Part shown: positions 49,612-58,872 of the stretch, one piece after another
Layout of the letters: every line of letters starts with the position of its first letter
Numbering within the stretch: the stretch's first letter is position 1
Assembly (NCBI RefSeq): GCF_002355595.1
Contig: NZ_AP017422.1
Coordinates: forward strand, 806,001-870,000
Length of the DNA stretch: 64,000 bases
Reading direction: 5' to 3'
Origin: Filimonas lacunae
GTDB taxonomy: Bacteria > Bacteroidota > Bacteroidia > Chitinophagales > Chitinophagaceae
The notes under the pieces: model-generated
Told to the model about the DNA's origin: nothing
Seen by the model: only the letters and a program-made list of their open reading frames with translations
The model's database searches: none
Position numbers and translations under genes: made by a program

Positions 49612-50588
49612 CAAAAAGACCGTCTGAATAACCTTATGGAAGTAGTATATCCTTATCTTACTGCATATCGCAAAAAGGCTTTAACTTTTATCGTCTATTA
49701 TTTAGCTTCTTCTAATAACATCAGATGCAGTCCTTCAGGAAGTGAGTCAGCCTTATTGTTTTATATGCATAAGTGGATTAATGGTTTTAGGGGATTTGTG
49801 CAAAGGAAAACACTTTAGCGGGGCACACGCCGGGCTGAATGAGTTCTTTCAAATGAGCATTCGCATCTTTGACGGCTATCAAACCATTCCATCCACCTTT
49901 TTAACCCAGAAGCCTCTATTCTAAAAGTGATAAAGGAGGCCTGTGGTGCTCTGGCCAGAATTTTACTTCTCAGGCTGGCCTGAAAGCCCAGGAAAGTAAG
50001 CGCTTCCTCGTCATTGGATCTTTCTATCTTGAAATTGCCATCTCCCAAAGCGCGTATTGGTACCTCTTTTGTCAGCATAGCCCCAGCTGAATTTCGTTCA
50101 GACCATTTTGCCTTATCTCCATTTATCTCTATCGTAAGGCGTTGTTCCGGTGCTGAAGCCTGCTATTTTCCAGATATCCCGGTACTCTTACCGTGGCTGT
50201 TTTGCGAACGGAAGATACCGAATCTATCACCTGCCTTGCCAGACATTGCCTACCTATCATTTTGGCGGAAAAGCGGCCTTTCTTTCATTTCGGGCAATAA
50301 AATGGGGTATTTGATATTATTAAAATACGATGGGGATAATTCTTTGCAAATCAATAGAACAAAGGCCTCGAATTGCATTGAATAATTCTGAGCTCCACTG
50401 ATTTAAGCCGCTGAATTTCAGCGGCTTTTTTATTGATAGACATATATCAATTAAAAAGTCGCTTTAATGGAGCTTGTGTAAACACAACAACAATTTTAAT
50501 CTAATACTACCTGCGATTTTCAGCGAAACGAATAGGCTTCTCTCCTATTAGATGCTAACACTGATTCAAATATGTATAGATTGGGAAC
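49612..50588. other. Gene-poor, probably decayed stretch
   Basis: Apart from short open frames on both strands (for example 49585-49818 and 50014-50385) nothing looks like a complete gene. Around 50150-50300 two overlapping plus-strand frames each read plausibly for 40-60 residues, as a frameshifted gene would. A good plus-strand terminator at 50405-50432 suggests that a plus-strand gene once ended here. Confidence 0.45.
50405..50432 (+). terminator. Intrinsic terminator
   Basis: AAGCCGCTG, AATTT loop, CAGCGGCTT followed by TTTTATT. No intact gene precedes it. Confidence 0.82.
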
Positions 50589-51482
50589 ATGAATGAGCAT
50601 CTGGAACGTGTTTTAAAGAACAGCACAAATTTTGACCTCTGGTTAGCTGTAAGTGAATACAGGGTTAATGATGCACTAGCCATTCTTTCCGGTGAATCTT
50701 TTATTGAAAAGGCACGGCGTTCGTGGTCGAGGTTCTGGGGAGGTGCAATGCCGCATGCTGATTTTAATTCTGTAAGGGAAGTTGCTTTTAAACTGCTTTC
50801 TAATGTGCCAGATACTGACCTGGTAGTGCCCAAAATGATCCTGGTTGGTGTTGACAGTGTCTTTACCGAGTGGATACGTTTCTGCTGTAGCATTCATTAT
50901 AGCGGCCATTTTCAGCAGCAGCTGGAAGTGCTGCTGAAACAAACTATTCAGCGATTGGAGGAGCTTGCGGAAGAGGTTGCTCAACAATCTAATGGTTATC
51001 CTCATAATTCCATTAATGGTGGCGTCTGGTTCAATGGAGCTACAGTTAGAAATTGGTCTGATGCACTTGGTTATCTGTTTGAATTGCGAAATAAACCCCA
51101 TAATAGAGCTACCGTTTTGCAGTGTAAATGCAAAATAACCTGCTCAATTATGTCACACTATCCTCATCTGGTAGGACCTGATATGATTGAGGCTGCTACC
51201 GCATTGATTTCGATAGGTGATAATAAAACAGCAGAAAAATATTATCTGGCAGTCATTGCCGACTTTGAGCAACTACTTGAATGCCGGAATGATGAGTCCA
51301 ATGAAAATATTCAAGAAGAAGAATTGATCAGTTTTAAAGCGCTTCTTGATGCTTACAATGGAATTGATCGAATACAAGCCGGCCATGATTATGATGATAA
51401 GCGCAAAGTGCTTGAACAATTAATATCTAACGCAGGGATATTAAGCTCTGGAAATTCAACTGATAATATACAATTGAGATGA
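50589..51482 (+). CDS. Unknown cytosolic protein, helical
   Basis: A 297-residue protein without signal or membrane segments. It is mostly helical and has a segment that looks like a degenerate TPR near the end (AATALISIGDNKTAEKYYLA, about 204-223). A Trp/Gly-rich part (SRFWGGAMPH) and FCCSIHYSGHFQQQLEVLLK are distinctive, but I recognise no family. It is flanked by the orphan terminator and by a beta-lactamase-like gene 190 nt downstream. Confidence 0.6.
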   Translation: MNEHLERVLKNSTNFDLWLAVSEYRVNDALAILSGESFIEKARRSWSRFWGGAMPHADFNSVREVAFKLLSNVPDTDLVVPKMILVGVDSVFTEWIRFCCSIHYSGHFQQQLEVLLKQTIQRLEELAEEVAQQSNGYPHNSINGGVWFNGATVRNWSDALGYLFELRNKPHNRATVLQCKCKITCSIMSHYPHLVGPDMIEAATALISIGDNKTAEKYYLAVIADFEQLLECRNDESNENIQEEELISFKALLDAYNGIDRIQAGHDYDDKRKVLEQLISNAGILSSGNSTDNIQLR

Positions 51483-51673
51483 ATGTGTGAGGTTGTTATT
51501 TAGTTATAATGTTTGGGGCGGCTTTTAAAGCAATCATAATTCAAAGTAGAGAAAGTGTCATTTTCAATGCGGGCGCAATTAGCTTAATATTTTATATAAA
51601 AAAAATGTATATTAAACTATGTTTTATCGGCATCAAGTGATTGCCTTCTTTTTTTGATTAAATACCATTAACC

Positions 51674-52825
51674 ATGAAACTATTGCTTACCCTTTTATTT
51701 ACACTCAACCTACTTCCCGTATTAGCACAGAATGTAACTGAAATTCAACATCTTAATGGCCAATCCATCCGCGCCGAAACGCTTCATCAAAGACTGGAAA
51801 GAATAGTTGATAGCACAAAGTTGGCTGGCCTGCAGGTTGCCATTATTAACAGCAGCAAAACCGTGTGGACTTCAAGCTTTGGTTATAAAGACATTGAAAA
51901 TCAAAAGCTCCTAAATGACAGCACTATTATGTATGCGGCGTCTCTTACCAAGCCTGTAAGTGCTTATATCTTTTTGCGGCTTGTTGATAAGGGGATATTT
52001 AACCTGGATAAACCAGTGCATTTTTATTTAAAGAAGCCTATTGATCAATATCCTAAATGGAAGGATCTGGCGGATGATACAGTAGCCTTTAACCGCATTA
52101 CGCCCAGAATGTTATTAAGTCATAGTTCGGGTTTACCTGTGCTGCGTCAATTGTATGGTAATAAAGTAAACCTGATTTCCAGGCCTGGTGAAAAGTTCTA
52201 TTACTCGAACGAGGGGATAAATTTGCTGGGTTTTATGATAGAAGAGTATACTGGTAAAAGGCTGGAAGCGATAGCCCGTGAAGAGGTATTTGACCCGTTG
52301 GATATGCCGCATACCAGTATGATTTGGGAAAAGTCTTTTGAAAATAATTTCTCCAATGCTTATTTCAAAGATGGCAAGAAATACGGTTCTGAAAGGCGGG
52401 AGAGTAGTCGTGCCGCAGGTTCTATGTCTACCACAGCAGATGATTACGCACGTTTTATCATTAACCTTATGAAGAGAAAGGGGCTGCAAAAAACTTCTAT
52501 GCTGCAAATGTTATCGCCACAAATTGCGGTAACCAGTAAACGTGGCTTTGGTGCTTTGAGAGATAGTGTTACTCATGAAAACGATGCTATTAAATTGTCG
52601 TGGGGATTGGGTATAGGGTTGTTTCGATCGCCTTATGGTAAAGGCTTTTTTCATACCGGGCATGGGGATGCTAATCAGAACTATGCTGTGGCTTTTCCGG
52701 AAAAAGGTATTGCAGTGGTGTTGCTGAGTAATAGTGAGAACTTTGAAAAAGTATCTTCATTAATTGTGCAGGCCTGTATTGGCGATACTTATTCGCCTTT
52801 CAAATGGCTGGGGCATTTAGATTAA
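51674..52825 (+). CDS. Serine hydrolase, class C beta-lactamase/PBP-like
   Basis: A 383-residue exported protein (signal peptide MKLLLTLLFTLNLLPVLAQ). The SxxK motif is S90-L-T-K93, the YxN motif is Y177-S-N179, and the third motif is HTGHG near residue 329, in place of KTG. This is the pattern of family S12/beta-lactamase-like esterases, D-aminopeptidases and LACTB relatives. The active site looks intact. A penicillin-resistance role is not supported; an esterase or peptidase role is more likely. Confidence 0.88.
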   Translation: MKLLLTLLFTLNLLPVLAQNVTEIQHLNGQSIRAETLHQRLERIVDSTKLAGLQVAIINSSKTVWTSSFGYKDIENQKLLNDSTIMYAASLTKPVSAYIFLRLVDKGIFNLDKPVHFYLKKPIDQYPKWKDLADDTVAFNRITPRMLLSHSSGLPVLRQLYGNKVNLISRPGEKFYYSNEGINLLGFMIEEYTGKRLEAIAREEVFDPLDMPHTSMIWEKSFENNFSNAYFKDGKKYGSERRESSRAAGSMSTTADDYARFIINLMKRKGLQKTSMLQMLSPQIAVTSKRGFGALRDSVTHENDAIKLSWGLGIGLFRSPYGKGFFHTGHGDANQNYAVAFPEKGIAVVLLSNSENFEKVSSLIVQACIGDTYSPFKWLGHLD

Positions 52826-52830
52826 TAAGG

Positions 52831-52868
52831 AATCATAAGCCTTGTGTTTTATCGCAAGGCTTATGATT
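52831..52868. terminator. 14-bp hairpin between convergent genes
   Basis: AATCATAAGCCTTG (52831-52844) with CAAGGCTTATGATT (52855-52868), 10-nt loop, between the hydrolase gene and the convergent SDR gene. No strong T-run. Confidence 0.65.
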
Positions 52869-52908
52869 TACTGATTCTTCAATGGATAACTTCGCTAGTA
52901 TTTGTGGG

Positions 52909-53643
52909 TTACAACAAAGCATATCCTCCGTCTATTATAATGCGTTGCCCTGTTATATAAGGCTGTGTCATTAAATGAATATAGCTAGGGGCTATTTCTT
53001 CCGGCTTAGTGATATAGCCTGCTGGTAAACTTTTTGCCACTTCCTCATACATTGCATTCCGGTTTGCTTCTGGTATGTTATCCCAAAGCTGGGTCATTAC
53101 CATGCCGGGCGCTACAATGTTTACCCGTATGGGGGCCATTTCCAAAGCCAATACTTTGGTAAGTGCTTCCATGGCACTGCAAATGCTGGTTCCTAAGCTC
53201 CAACCTTTTCCTGGCCGGATGCTGGCTACGCCACTGGTAAGAACGATAGAGCCGGACGGGTTTATTTTGGGGGTGGCGTATTTGATGGCGGTCATAGCGC
53301 CCCAATAGCGGATGTTCAGGAATTGTTTCGCTGCTGTGATATCCATGTCTGCTACAGGTCCTAATTGCAGGTTCTCTCCGGCTGTATATACCAGGTGGTC
53401 AATGGTGGAGAGGGAATCAAAGAATGCTTTAATGGCGGCTTCATCGGAAAGGTCAACGGCTACTGCTTTTGTGCCTTGTGGTAATGATGCCAATGACTGG
53501 TTAAGGCGTTGCTGGTTGCTGGAAACAATGGTTACCTGTGCGTGTAATAACGCAGCTAATTGTGCTACTGCCAACCCGATTCCTGCGCTGCCACCTAATA
53601 CTACTACCTGCTTTCCTGCTAATGTGTTGCTTGTTGTTTCCAT
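52909..53643 (-). CDS. Atypical SDR-family protein
   Basis: From ATG 53643 a 244-residue SDR-fold protein with a clear cofactor motif (VVVLGGSAGIGLAVAQLAAL) and SSNQQR after the second strand. The middle reads YTAGENLQLGPVADMDI and IVLTSGVASIRPGKGWSLGT, then SICSAMEALTKVLALE. At the place of the usual YxxxK pair the protein has G and C, so the classical catalytic residues are missing, as in a known atypical SDR subgroup. It may bind NAD(P) without ordinary dehydrogenase activity. It lies 71 nt downstream of the Crp/Fnr gene on the same strand. Confidence 0.82.
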   Translation of the reverse strand: METTSNTLAGKQVVVLGGSAGIGLAVAQLAALLHAQVTIVSSNQQRLNQSLASLPQGTKAVAVDLSDEAAIKAFFDSLSTIDHLVYTAGENLQLGPVADMDITAAKQFLNIRYWGAMTAIKYATPKINPSGSIVLTSGVASIRPGKGWSLGTSICSAMEALTKVLALEMAPIRVNIVAPGMVMTQLWDNIPEANRNAMYEEVAKSLPAGYITKPEEIAPSYIHLMTQPYITGQRIIIDGGYALL

Positions 53644-53714
53644 AATCTTGTGTTTTGCTACACAAAACTGCCCTCCTATGTTGGCAAAGGACTTAACAAA
53701 TGGTAAAAACATGG

Positions 53715-54293
53715 TTATCGCAGGTTTCTGTGTATGCGGCTGAGGGATTGCGGAGTAATGCCCAGGTAAGATGCTATATTGTTTAAAGAAACCCGTAAGG
53801 CTATGTCTGCCTGTAGTTCCAGGAAAAGTTTGTAGCGGCTGGCGGAATCCTGCATGCTGAGGTAGCTGTTTCTCAGGTTTATTTTGTGAATGAGCAGTTG
53901 TTGTGATATGTGGGTGATGAGTGGTTGCAGGTAAGGGAGTTGGTGATATAAATTATCCAGCTGTGTTTTGGAAACAACACCTACGCGCACGGGGCAGGCT
54001 GCGATAATATGGCTGTCGGTTACGGTTTGTTGCTGAAAGCTGTCGAGTATGGTGCACAGTGCCTGCTCTCTGACGAAGAAAAAATTGACTTCGTTGCCTG
54101 TTTCGTTAATAGATGCAATGCGTACTACGCCTTCATAAATAAAGAACATTTCTTTGCAAACTGTGCCACCGCGAAAAAGGGTTTCGCCTTCCTGGTAGGT
54201 GCGTAGTGTGAAGGCGGATGCAATTAAACCGGCATCGGCCTGGGGGATGGTTGTGCCAAATTGTTGTAAGCTGTTGATGAGTTCTTTTGTCAT
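53715..54293 (-). CDS. Crp/Fnr-family transcriptional regulator
   Basis: A 192-residue protein with a cyclic-nucleotide-binding-like beta-roll (about 25-115, YQEGETLFRGGTVCKEMFFI, YEGVVRIASINETGNEVNFF) and a C-terminal helix-turn-helix (about 160-192, VSLNNIASYLGITPQSLSRI). No Fe-S cysteine cluster is present, so oxygen sensing as in Fnr is not supported. It probably controls the SDR gene that follows; such pairs are common in Bacteroidota. Confidence 0.9.
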   Translation of the reverse strand: MTKELINSLQQFGTTIPQADAGLIASAFTLRTYQEGETLFRGGTVCKEMFFIYEGVVRIASINETGNEVNFFFVREQALCTILDSFQQQTVTDSHIIAACPVRVGVVSKTQLDNLYHQLPYLQPLITHISQQLLIHKINLRNSYLSMQDSASRYKLFLELQADIALRVSLNNIASYLGITPQSLSRIHRNLR

Positions 54294-54408
54294 TGCATTC
54301 CGTTAACCTGGATGTAAAAGTACTACAGCTATCGTGTTGATTGAAAAACAGAAATAATCATTGATATTTGGTTCTCCATTCGTAACCCAAACCCATATTG
54401 CTACTATT

Positions 54409-55050
54409 ATGAATCGTTCCTGGTTTACCCAAAAAGACTTTACCTCGCTGGTCATTACCAAAGACAAATCTCTGGCTGATCATGCTGTGGTGAAATCTAT
54501 TACTATTACTGACACGCAATACATCGACAGGCTGGCCGCCCGTATTGAGCAGATTTATCCGGATGGGGATATGATGATTTCTTTTTCCGGAGCTGCTGAG
54601 TATATCAGGTTAACCTTTTTCTCCGGCGACAAAATACAGGAGATTGATGTGATTCAAAAAGGCTTTAAAACGCCATCTACCGGTTTCAATATCAAAAATG
54701 ATTACGAAAAGGAAATTTACGCTGAGATAGATGCTTTGCTTTTTCCGGCACTTGATAAGGTGATACCGAAAGTAAAAGAGCTGCCATTGGAATTTGGGAA
54801 GTTTTCTCTTTGCTACAAAGGGAGCCGGTTTGAAGACATGGCCCCGGTAACGTTATCATTTCATATAGATGAATTCTCTTGCACGGATAAAAAGGGGAAT
54901 GTTGAATTGTTACAAATCTCTTCCGGACAATTGCCTCCTCAGCCTTATGTGATTAAAGGCAGTGGGGTTACCATTCTGACTTTTCGTTCAAACAATGATA
55001 AACGAATTTACCCGGAGTTTTTCCAAGTGATGGAAGGCCTGCCTGGCTGA
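54409..55050 (+). CDS. Unknown protein
   Basis: From ATG 54409 a 213-residue cytosolic protein (MNRSWFTQKDFTSLVITKDK). It contains two beta-rich parts separated by a helix (DYEKEIYAEIDALLFPALDK). No signal peptide, membrane helix or known motif is seen. It is monocistronic, divergent from the Crp/Fnr gene and ended by a bidirectional hairpin. An in-frame upstream TTG (54361) would add 16 residues and is less likely. Confidence 0.6.
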   Translation: MNRSWFTQKDFTSLVITKDKSLADHAVVKSITITDTQYIDRLAARIEQIYPDGDMMISFSGAAEYIRLTFFSGDKIQEIDVIQKGFKTPSTGFNIKNDYEKEIYAEIDALLFPALDKVIPKVKELPLEFGKFSLCYKGSRFEDMAPVTLSFHIDEFSCTDKKGNVELLQISSGQLPPQPYVIKGSGVTILTFRSNNDKRIYPEFFQVMEGLPG

Positions 55051-55057
55051 TAAAAAG

Positions 55058-55089
55058 GTGGGGTGTATCATCCACGTGATACACCCCAC
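55058..55089. terminator. Bidirectional terminator
   Basis: GTGGGGTGTATCA (55058-55070), 6-nt loop, TGATACACCCCAC (55077-55089), between convergent genes. On the minus strand a CCTTTTTA run follows. Confidence 0.82.
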
Positions 55090-55105
55090 ATTGGCATTAA
55101 TAACC

Positions 55106-55669
55106 TTATTGCTGCACTACCACACTTCTCAGTGATTCCACTATTCTTGCCACACTTGCTAAAGCCGGGTTATCAGCAGGTACGCCTGCTTTTTTAGCTC
55201 CTGCCACCAGGTCCACTTCAAACTGGTCCATATCCGCGTTAGCGGCTTTACCATTCATACGGGAGTTTTGTGCGGGATCGTGCGCGGCTTTCATGCTTTT
55301 TCCGCCATAGGTAATGCTTTTAGCGCCTGTGCCTACACATACAAAATCAGTAAGGTTTTTACTTAAGGCTGCAAAGCCGCTGGTGTTGCCATTGGTTACT
55401 TCTGCCAGTAATACTTTAAAAAATCCATTGATTTTGTTATCTGCTGCAATAACAAAAATGCTACTGTCTACAATGTTACGAATCAACAGGCGGCCTGCTT
55501 CCATTTTGGTACTGGTGTTGGCAGGGTCAGTAACCATAACAGTTCCACCTAACGAATCGTACAGGGTAGGAGTTGCGGGTGAGTCGTTATTGCTTTTAGA
55601 GCAGGATGGTGTAAGCATAACGGTGCATCCCAGTGTTACAACCAGGGCAAAGAGTGTAATCTTCTTCAT
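55106..55669 (-). CDS. Lipoprotein with truncated-hemoglobin-like domain
   Basis: A 187-residue protein with lipobox LTPSC (Cys23). The mature part follows the group 1 truncated globin order: TLYDSLGG at the N-terminus (family TLYERLGG), a Phe/Tyr-rich middle, FVCVGTGAKSITYGGKSMKA, and AAH with H130 at the place of the proximal His, then NADMDQFEVDLVAGAKKAGV. The heme-contact B10 Tyr region reads VMVTDPANTST and is unusual. A surface or periplasmic heme/oxygen/NO-handling lipoprotein is a reasonable guess. It lies 15 nt after the small membrane-protein gene that follows. Confidence 0.68.
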   Translation of the reverse strand: MKKITLFALVVTLGCTVMLTPSCSKSNNDSPATPTLYDSLGGTVMVTDPANTSTKMEAGRLLIRNIVDSSIFVIAADNKINGFFKVLLAEVTNGNTSGFAALSKNLTDFVCVGTGAKSITYGGKSMKAAHDPAQNSRMNGKAANADMDQFEVDLVAGAKKAGVPADNPALASVARIVESLRSVVVQQ

Positions 55670-55684
55670 ATTGGTACTTATTGT

Positions 55685-56113
55685 TTAAAAGACTTTCTTC
55701 AGGTACCCGGCCAGTTTGCCGGATAGGGAGTTGGCTGCAACGGGGCAACCGCTTTTAAGCTCTTCTTCGCTGGGTAAGTACCTGTTTGCCTGGTAGCCCG
55801 AATTAGCTTTAAAGTTGTTGACGATATTATCGCCACTATTTTGTAAAGGGAAAAAAGTGAATATGGCAATTCTGCTTTCAGGGTTTACCAGTACATGATT
55901 TACGCCTTTTTGTTGGTACAGACACGCCGTTATTTTATCAGCATCAGCCTGGTTAATGCTTTGCTTAATATCAATACGGGCCATAATAATTGTATGCTCA
56001 TTGGGAGGTTGTGGTCTTGTAACAACGTAGATGTGGATACCTAATACAATTACAAGCACAGCAAAGACAGTAGCTACTGTAAGTGCTATCTTTTTAAATA
56101 GTCTAAAATTCAT
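55685..56113 (-). CDS. Membrane-anchored protein with heavy-metal-associated-like fold
   Basis: A 142-residue protein with one N-terminal transmembrane helix (ALTVATVFAVLVIVLGIHIYV, about 10-30). The soluble part reads IMARIDIKQSINQADADKIT, ACLYQQKGVNHVLVNPESRI and AIFTFFPLQ, the beta-alpha-beta-beta order of HMA domains, but the metal-binding CxxC is absent. It is transcribed just ahead of the globin-like lipoprotein, so the two may act together. No exact family is recognised. Confidence 0.62.
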   Translation of the reverse strand: MNFRLFKKIALTVATVFAVLVIVLGIHIYVVTRPQPPNEHTIIMARIDIKQSINQADADKITACLYQQKGVNHVLVNPESRIAIFTFFPLQNSGDNIVNNFKANSGYQANRYLPSEEELKSGCPVAANSLSGKLAGYLKKVF

Positions 56114-56220
56114 ATCATCTTAAATAGCACATTTATAAGGGTTTATGGGCTACTCATGTACAAATACGACAATACAATGACAATGGATTTTAACAGAGAA
56201 AAAATTTATCCTTTCGTTAT

Positions 56221-58644
56221 TTAGCTGCTTTCCAGTCCGCAATACACATTGGTGAAATCTTTTCTCTCCAGGTCACTTTTGTGAATTACAAAGTATATAA
56301 CCCCGGCATCCCAAAACTGAAAACCCGTTTTAGGGTCGGAGCTTACTTTTAATAGCACCATCCATTCTTCCGGCTTCCCTCTTTTGGCGTCTACGGCTTC
56401 AATTTCGGGGGTATCGTGTTGTTTGAATACATAGGAGTTGATGCTGTGAATTGGGTTTGCGTTGAGGCTGTGCAGGCTCTTTTCCAGTTGTTCTGTGGCT
56501 TCGTACTGTTCTTCCATGTTTTCCAGTTCGGGATACAGCCTGTGGCTATTATACAGGGAGGGGATGCTGGCGTACTTCGCTGCTTCTGCCCGGAAGGGTG
56601 TGTAAATGCCGTTATCCTCATAAATGAAATCAGGGGTTATGTGCAGGTCTTTGGCTGATTGCAGCTCATTGCCATTGTAGTATATGACTTTGGGAGCTAC
56701 GGCATCGAGGTCTTCAATAAAGAAATAGAGCATGCCTGTTGTTGGCAGATAGTTTTGGAGATGGGCGATGGCGGCGCAATTTATCTGTGCAATAAATAGC
56801 ATACCCTTTTCTTCTTCCTGGTAAGTGGTGAAGGTGGGATAGGGTGTGCCAACAGGCAAATCGGGTAAACCTCCAAACCGGTGATTGCCTTTTGTAGCAT
56901 AAGTGTCTTCTTCTGTTGTAGCCAGTGCTACCGAAGCGCGTGCACGGTTTATCAATGCTTCTTTAAACTCCGTTAACGCTGCATTTTTTATTCCTGCTTC
57001 TAATAGGTGTAATAGCTCTATATTGTTTTTTGCATGAAAGTGGCTATCATCATAAGCCATTATGCCTTGTCCGTTCGCGCCTTTGTAGGTGTAATCCAGC
57101 AGGCTTATTTTCTTTTCCAGTTCCAGGTGCAATTGCCGGATATTCTCCAGTCCGGCTGGTAATTGTTGTAAGGGATTGTGTTCAATATTCAGGGATTGAA
57201 GTTGTGTGGCGGAAGCCGGCACTTTAGTCAGTTGGTTGTTGGATACCAACAGTGTTTCCAGGGATGGCGTTAATTGAGAAGGGATCGATTGTAGTTGGTT
57301 ATAGTTAAGGTATAGTTTTTTGAGAACAGGTAGCTGCATGATAGAAGGAGGAATGCTTGCCACCTGGCTTCCCTGTAGGGTGATGGTTTCGAGCTTTTGT
57401 AAATTGCCCAGCCACCCGGGTAAATGATCCAGTGCGGAGGCTCCTGTAATAGATAGTGTTTTTAACTGTTGCAAGTACTGCACTGCCGGGGGAATGACTG
57501 TGAAGTCTGCTGCCAGCGGGTGGTGGTGGGGGAATTCTATTGATAATGTTTCCAGATATATAAGGGGAAGTAGTGCTTGCTGGAGCTGTGTAGTAGAAGG
57601 ATTGATTAACCACAGGTGGTGTATTACTTCCGGAGTGGCTGTTTGCATTTCTTCCAGCGTGCGAAAATAATAAGCATTCCAATTCAGTTGTTCCAATGGG
57701 AGTTTTACAGCCAGCTTTACGGGGTATTGGTGAAAGTGGCCTTCCAGGCCCAACCAGCCTTTTTCCAGTGTTACTTCGGCTGTTAACTCTTGTGAATAGT
57801 TGAATCCGCCTTTCCACAGATAGGTGAGATAGCCCTCGTTGCGTTCTTTTTCGAAATAGAATTTACCCGTGGGGATGCCTGCATTGTAAATGCCTTTGAA
57901 GTAAAACTGCAGATATACCTTCCTGTTATTGTAACTGCTGATGAGGTCGCTGTTATCTGGATTGATTTCATTGGGGGCTTCTGCTTCTATTTTTACAAAC
58001 AGGGCGCCATCGCCATCAGATATATGTGCTTGCAGGTTGCCGATAAGTTTGAAATGGTGTTTGCCTATTTGCCAATAAGGTTGTTCATTGGTGGGAATGA
58101 TAAAAGGTAGGATTACCGTTGGTGGTTGTTGCGCTGTGCTGGTGGCTGGAGTGTGTTTGTTGAGTAAGGCCGTAATTGCGTCCTGTTGTTGCTGCATGGC
58201 TTCGGCGGGATTACCAAAATATTGCAGGCTTTGCCATATTTCATCAAATATGGGTTCGTAAAAATCTTTTACGGCTATATCGCAGTCGGCAATGATAGTG
58301 TAACCGTACTCGCTGTTTATGGTGATAAGACCAAAGTAGTAAAAATAGCCGTCGGGAGATTGCGTGGTTCTTATCTCTGCTATAGTGCCGGCTACCGGCA
58401 GTGTTTTATCTGCAATCAGTTCTACTGTGCCGCGTTGTTCAAAACAACTTGCTCTAAACTGGTCCAGGAGATTATTGCCTGTGAATTTATGGTAAAAGCT
58501 TAGTTCCTGTAAGCCGATAGATACAAAGGAAATGTAGTCGTAATCGGTTTGGTGTTCGGCACGAATGCTTTCCCAGTTAATATGTATTTGCTCGTATTGT
58601 GCAGGAAAGTTGACGCTACAGGTGGTGGTGGTGACTGATGGCAT
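56221..58644 (-). CDS. LRR protein with C-terminal DUF1963 (YwqG-like) domain
   Basis: An 807-residue cytosolic protein with three parts. The N-terminal 150 residues (CSVNFPAQYEQIHINWESIR; AVKDFYEPIFDEIWQSLQYF) resemble DcrB/DUF1795-like domains that are often linked to type VI or Rhs systems. Leucine-rich repeats follow (about 385-520: LYLNYNQLQSIPSQLTPSLE, LLVSNNQLTKVP). The C-terminal domain (about 570-807: RFGGLPDLPVGTPYPTF, MLFIAQINCAAIAHLQNYLP, GMLYFF) is DUF1963/YwqG-like, a family that includes likely immunity proteins. It has no signal peptide. The neighbours give no further hint. Confidence 0.72.
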   Translation of the reverse strand: MPSVTTTTCSVNFPAQYEQIHINWESIRAEHQTDYDYISFVSIGLQELSFYHKFTGNNLLDQFRASCFEQRGTVELIADKTLPVAGTIAEIRTTQSPDGYFYYFGLITINSEYGYTIIADCDIAVKDFYEPIFDEIWQSLQYFGNPAEAMQQQQDAITALLNKHTPATSTAQQPPTVILPFIIPTNEQPYWQIGKHHFKLIGNLQAHISDGDGALFVKIEAEAPNEINPDNSDLISSYNNRKVYLQFYFKGIYNAGIPTGKFYFEKERNEGYLTYLWKGGFNYSQELTAEVTLEKGWLGLEGHFHQYPVKLAVKLPLEQLNWNAYYFRTLEEMQTATPEVIHHLWLINPSTTQLQQALLPLIYLETLSIEFPHHHPLAADFTVIPPAVQYLQQLKTLSITGASALDHLPGWLGNLQKLETITLQGSQVASIPPSIMQLPVLKKLYLNYNQLQSIPSQLTPSLETLLVSNNQLTKVPASATQLQSLNIEHNPLQQLPAGLENIRQLHLELEKKISLLDYTYKGANGQGIMAYDDSHFHAKNNIELLHLLEAGIKNAALTEFKEALINRARASVALATTEEDTYATKGNHRFGGLPDLPVGTPYPTFTTYQEEEKGMLFIAQINCAAIAHLQNYLPTTGMLYFFIEDLDAVAPKVIYYNGNELQSAKDLHITPDFIYEDNGIYTPFRAEAAKYASIPSLYNSHRLYPELENMEEQYEATEQLEKSLHSLNANPIHSINSYVFKQHDTPEIEAVDAKRGKPEEWMVLLKVSSDPKTGFQFWDAGVIYFVIHKSDLERKDFTNVYCGLESS

Positions 58645-58825
58645 AGGGCTGTATTGTTTGTTTGCGTTTTAGTTAATTGTTGTGTCAGGGTACGAGTGTA
58701 AATTCGATGATTATTGTGCTGATTATCAAAGATAAGTTATGGGAGGGAATGCTGTAGCCATGTCCCTCAAGTAAGGCATTTTTTCATATTTATCTATTTA
58801 AAATCGTTAATCATCTGTATAAAGA

Positions 58826-58833
58826 TATCTTTG
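58826..58833 (+). promoter_or_regulatory. Predicted -7 element for the lipoprotein at 58873
   Basis: TATCTTTG, exact consensus, 40 nt before the start codon. No clear -33 motif. Confidence 0.5.
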
Positions 58834-58872
58834 CGGCGAACTCTACACGAAAAACTCTTAAACCAACAACTG

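Noticed and set aside
49585-50385. Short open frames 49585-49818, 49815-50078 and 50014-50385
   Set aside because: No signal, family or good start could be found; the frames overlap on opposite strands. Kept as a gene-poor region rather than called as genes.
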